NCBI RefSeq assembly: GCF_019414865.1
Contig: NZ_DXLG01000068.1
Span: 1-8,349, forward strand
Direction of reading: 5' to 3'
DNA from: Veillonella sp.
GTDB lineage: Bacteria; Bacillota; Negativicutes; Veillonellales; Veillonellaceae
DNA: 8,349 nucleotides
Shown here: one piece after another, positions 6,380 through 8,349 of the stretch
Numbering within the stretch: the stretch's first letter is position 1
Layout of the letters: each line of letters starts with the position of its first letter
Position numbers and translations under genes: made by a program
Notes under the pieces: generated by a model
The model's database searches: none
What the model saw: only the letters and a program-made list of their open reading frames with translations
What the model was told of the DNA's origin: nothing

Positions 6380-7214
6380 GAATTTCTGGTTATTTACCGT
6401 TGTCTGTGCATTATTTGTAAGTGCTGTAACGACAGTTCTTTCTTTAAGTGGCGCGCTAGCTTTACCAATTTTAGTATTCCCCGTGTTGTCCCTCGTAATA
6501 CCTCTTATGGTACGAAGACTTAAGAATGCTAAATTTAATGATGATCTACCATTGAGTATGGGATATCATACGTATAGTTGGGCTTGGTGGACTGTATTTT
6601 CATTTCTGCATACGCCCTTTAGCTTTACCGCAGATAATGGAATTGTAACAGCGTTGCTTCTCTTCGTGGTGTATTTTATAGTTCAAGTACTTATTGAACT
6701 TTGTGGGTTGCTAGCTACTAAGTTTTTCAATCGAAATCATCGATGGGGAATGGTAGATGAAGCACTCGATATAATTGGGTATACTATTCCAATTCCATTC
6801 TTATATATTGGTTCACTTCTCTATATTGATCTACAAGATCCAATGGTTTATTTCATGTATGCGTCATCTATGAATGTAAATATACTCTTTGCAGAATTAG
6901 TGTCATTACTTATATCCTTATTGGTATTTGTATTCTATTTATATCCAAGAGAAATAGCCTATAAAGGTATACGATTATTTCGTATTGTTTTAACTGCTGG
7001 TTTATGGCTCGCTATGAATGCCCATATTTTATATGGTGGTTATATTCCAGAGTTTGTTTTATCTTTAGTTCCTACCGTTTTTCCAACGTATCAAGGTAAT
7101 CCACTAGTGTTTGTTACCCCAACTTTGTTAGAAGCTGGTATGACAGGTGTAGCAGTGATTATAGGTGCATTGGTAGAGCGTGGTATTATTTCACGACGCC
7201 GTGAACGTATTTAA
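6372..7214 (+). CDS. Polytopic membrane protein of unknown function
   Basis: I do not recognise this 280-residue protein. Its hydrophobic segments fall around residues 5-25, 28-47, 67-85, 92-116, 132-152, 160-190, 206-225 and 250-270, giving about seven or eight membrane passes. Positively charged loops (MVRRLKNAK after segment 2, YPREIAYKGIRLFR after segment 6) and the basic end ISRRRERI suggest that these parts are cytoplasmic. An unusual aromatic stretch, YHTYSWAWWTVFSFLH (about residues 65-80), stands out. The ribosome site AGGAGG (6361-6366) lies inside the preceding gene, 5 bases before the ATG, and the reading frames overlap by 8 bases. It is followed 49 bp later by an ECF S component, probably in one operon. 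It lacks the charged Arg motifs of EcfT and has no ATPase motifs. Confidence 0.8.
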   Translation: MNKNFWLFTVVCALFVSAVTTVLSLSGALALPILVFPVLSLVIPLMVRRLKNAKFNDDLPLSMGYHTYSWAWWTVFSFLHTPFSFTADNGIVTALLLFVVYFIVQVLIELCGLLATKFFNRNHRWGMVDEALDIIGYTIPIPFLYIGSLLYIDLQDPMVYFMYASSMNVNILFAELVSLLISLLVFVFYLYPREIAYKGIRLFRIVLTAGLWLAMNAHILYGGYIPEFVLSLVPTVFPTYQGNPLVFVTPTLLEAGMTGVAVIIGALVERGIISRRRERI

Positions 7215-7263
7215 TTTCTAGTTTCGACTTATATCCGTAAGGAATGAGAACGAAGGAGGATCT

Positions 7264-8055
7264 ATGAACAACAATGAACGTCCAGTGGATGATAACTCAA
7301 CTGTATCAATCCCAGGCAATGAAACGACTAGCCCCGTTGAACGTAAAAAGGTTAAAAAAGAGAAAAAGAGTGGTATTACTATTCGTGAGCTTACCATTAT
7401 TGGTTTGTTGGCGGGAATCACAATCGCATTAGGTGTATCTGGCTATGGTATTATTCCATTAGGCCCGCTTAATGTAACTACTTTACATGTACCGACACTT
7501 ATTGGTGCAATTGTAGAGGGGCCTAAAGTTGGTGCTTTTGTAGGGTTTATCTTTGGTTGCTATAGCTTGTGGCAAAATATTACAGCACCTAATATTTTAT
7601 CTCCACTATTCATTAATCCAATCATTTCTGTGTTACCACGTATACTTTTCCCTGTATTAGCATATTTAGTATACTTATTATTGTGGAAAGCACCTCAAGG
7701 TCCACGTATTCTTGTATCTGCATTTATGGGGACTGTATTCCATACAATTATGGTTATGGGACTTATCTTCTTGCTTTACGCAGATATGTTTGCTATTAAA
7801 ATGAACCTAAGCCCAGATCAAGTATTAGGCTCTATTGTATTTTTATCTGTTACGCATGGTATTCCAGAAGCTGTTTTTGCAGCTGTTATCGTTACTCCAG
7901 TTGCATTGGCATTACGTAAGGTATTGCGTAAGGATACTCCTAAGAAAGAAAAAGCTGATGCTGTTACAAGCGCCGCAACAACAGTAGGAGCGGATGCAAA
8001 TAAAACTACAGAAGTTAATAAAATAAAATCTGTAGAAGAAAACATAACTAAATAG
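7264..8055 (+). CDS. ECF transporter S component (substrate-binding membrane subunit)
   Basis: The core of this 263-residue protein (about 38-215) looks like the vitamin-type ECF transporter S-component family: a small polytopic membrane protein that binds substrate and docks on an EcfA-EcfA'-EcfT energising module. Recognisable parts are the first helix (TIIGLLAGITIALG), the IPLGPLNVTTLHVPTLIGAIVEGPKVGAF block split by a loop, then GFIFGCYSLW, and the P-x-x-S-V-L-P-R-I-L stretch. The substrate cannot be assigned. Both ends are atypical: residues 1-37 are hydrophilic and end in a Lys-rich run (RKKVKKEKK), and residues about 217-263 form a Lys/Ala/Thr-rich tail. The start is supported by AAGGAGGA (7253-7260), slightly close to the ATG; an upstream ATG at 7244 runs into a stop at once. 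No EcfA or EcfT gene is nearby. Confidence 0.88.
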   Translation: MNNNERPVDDNSTVSIPGNETTSPVERKKVKKEKKSGITIRELTIIGLLAGITIALGVSGYGIIPLGPLNVTTLHVPTLIGAIVEGPKVGAFVGFIFGCYSLWQNITAPNILSPLFINPIISVLPRILFPVLAYLVYLLLWKAPQGPRILVSAFMGTVFHTIMVMGLIFLLYADMFAIKMNLSPDQVLGSIVFLSVTHGIPEAVFAAVIVTPVALALRKVLRKDTPKKEKADAVTSAATTVGADANKTTEVNKIKSVEENITK

Positions 8056-8058
8056 TAT

Positions 8059-8088
8059 TTTACAGGCTTTTCATAAATATGATAAAAT
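8059..8088 (+). promoter_or_regulatory. scfA promoter (extended -10)
   Basis: TTTACA (8059-8064, 5 of 6 to -35), an 18-bp spacer and TAAAAT (8083-8088, 5 of 6 to -10) preceded by TGA, an extended -10. It begins four bases after the ECF S stop, and there is no terminator between them. A 6-bp dyad ATGATA/TATCAT (8079-8084 and 8092-8097) covers the -10 and could bind a regulator. Confidence 0.65.
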
Positions 8089-8122
8089 AAATATCATTCG
8101 ATAAGTATTGAGGAGGATAACC

Positions 8123-8266
8123 ATGGCTAAACGTATTCGTACTATCAACACTGAATCCTTGCAAAAAACTGCTAAAACTGGCGGTTGTGGGGAATGTCAA
8201 ACATCTTGCCAATCTGCTTGCAAAACAAGCTGCACAGTTGGTAACCAAGTTTGCAAACAAAAATAA
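8123..8266 (+). CDS. scfA: SCIFF peptide, six-cysteine ranthipeptide precursor
   Basis: The 47-residue product is a SCIFF (six cysteines in forty-five residues) peptide. A radical SAM maturase processes these peptides to install thioether links. The leader is basic, MAKRIRTINTESLQKTAKT. The core carries cysteines at 22, 25, 29, 33, 37 and 44 with the family pattern GGCGECQTSCQSAC and then KTSCTVGN. In the clostridial homologue CteA, as I recall, a cysteine is joined to a threonine five residues later; the matching pair here would be C33 and T38. AGGAGG (8111-8116) lies 6 bases before the ATG, and the stop TAA is followed at once by a second TAA. The gene has its own promoter and a terminator directly after it, so no maturase gene is co-transcribed within this window. 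The peptide's role in the cell is not settled; signalling has been suggested. Confidence 0.95.
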   Translation: MAKRIRTINTESLQKTAKTGGCGECQTSCQSACKTSCTVGNQVCKQK

Positions 8267-8269
8267 TAA

Positions 8270-8297
8270 AGAGGCTCGCTTAGCGGGCCTTTTTTAT
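8270..8297 (+). terminator. Intrinsic terminator after scfA
   Basis: AGGCTCGC (8272-8279) pairs with GCGGGCCT (8283-8290) around the loop TTA, with one G-T pair, followed by a T-run from 8290. The stem begins 5 bases after the first scfA stop codon. This makes scfA a single-gene transcript or the end of a read-through transcript from the ECF S gene. Confidence 0.93.
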
Positions 8298-8311
8298 TAT
8301 TGTCTTTAGAC

Positions 8312-8336
8312 TGGTTCGCGACGTAGTCGCGAATCA
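8312..8336. repeat. GC-rich inverted repeat, possible dispersed intergenic element
   Basis: TTCGCGAC (8315-8322) and GTCGCGAA (8326-8333) are perfect 8-bp arms with a GTA centre. Allowing a G-T pair, the arms extend to TGGTTCGCGAC and GTCGCGAATCA (11 bp). GC content is well above the surrounding sequence and no T-run follows, so it is not the scfA terminator. The sequence continues with ACCACCCGC up to the window end, which might be one arm of a second hairpin cut off there. It resembles a REP-like element, but only one copy is visible. Confidence 0.55.
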
Positions 8337-8349
8337 TTAAACCACCCGC

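Noticed and set aside
6372..7214. Could be the ECF T subunit of the neighbouring S component
   Set aside because: It has no EcfT-type Arg motifs in a cytoplasmic coupling helix, the segment pattern differs, and there are no EcfA ATPase genes nearby.
8060..8260. Antisense open frame covering scfA
   Set aside because: It is the complement of the clear SCIFF frame and its product shows no family features.
8311..8336. GGTTCG and GAATCA near the end resemble part of a tRNA T arm
   Set aside because: No acceptor, D or anticodon arms can be folded around it, and the arms form a simple palindrome instead.

Overview
The window reads as a low-GC, Gram-positive-type genome with strong AGGAGG ribosome binding sites. 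It best fits a Negativicute close to Veillonella. This is a judgement from protein style, the SCIFF peptide and gene content; no database search was possible. All supported genes lie on the + strand.

Region 1 (1-3336) is ferrous iron uptake. An AT-rich leader (1-282) holds two palindromes with the same CTCATA/TATGAG half-sites, a Fur-box-like site and an extended -10 promoter. It is followed by feoA and feoB, tightly coupled, with the feoB Shine-Dalgarno overlapping the feoA stop. After a weak terminator-like hairpin and a second Fur-like palindrome and promoter comes a 68-residue FeoB-associated Cys-rich membrane peptide. The FeoB carries an unusual acidic insert of about 125 residues between two membrane segments.

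Region 2 (3337-5913) is metal efflux or handling. A small DUF6110-like protein sits 16 bp ahead of a P-type ATPase. The ATPase has a Cys-less HMA-like N-terminus and the sequence SCALKLS where heavy-metal ATPases usually have CPC, CPH or SPC. A very strong hairpin terminator closes the unit. Its position beside the feo genes suggests a role in iron or manganese balance, but the substrate cannot be read from sequence.

Region 3 (5914-8055) is a new transcription unit with its own promoter. It holds two overlapping genes for membrane proteins I do not recognise, then an ECF transporter substrate-binding (S) component. No ECF ATPase or T subunit is visible, so this would be a group II S component that uses a shared energising module encoded elsewhere.

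Region 4 (8056-8349) holds a 47-codon gene for SCIFF, the six-cysteine ranthipeptide precursor. It has its own extended -10 promoter and a strong intrinsic terminator. The maturase gene is not inside the window. The window ends in a GC-rich inverted repeat that may be a dispersed intergenic element.

The most interesting items are the non-canonical ATPase with its small partner, the stand-alone SCIFF gene, the FeoB insert, the repeated TATGAG half-sites upstream of feo, and the unrecognised membrane-protein pair linked to the ECF S component.
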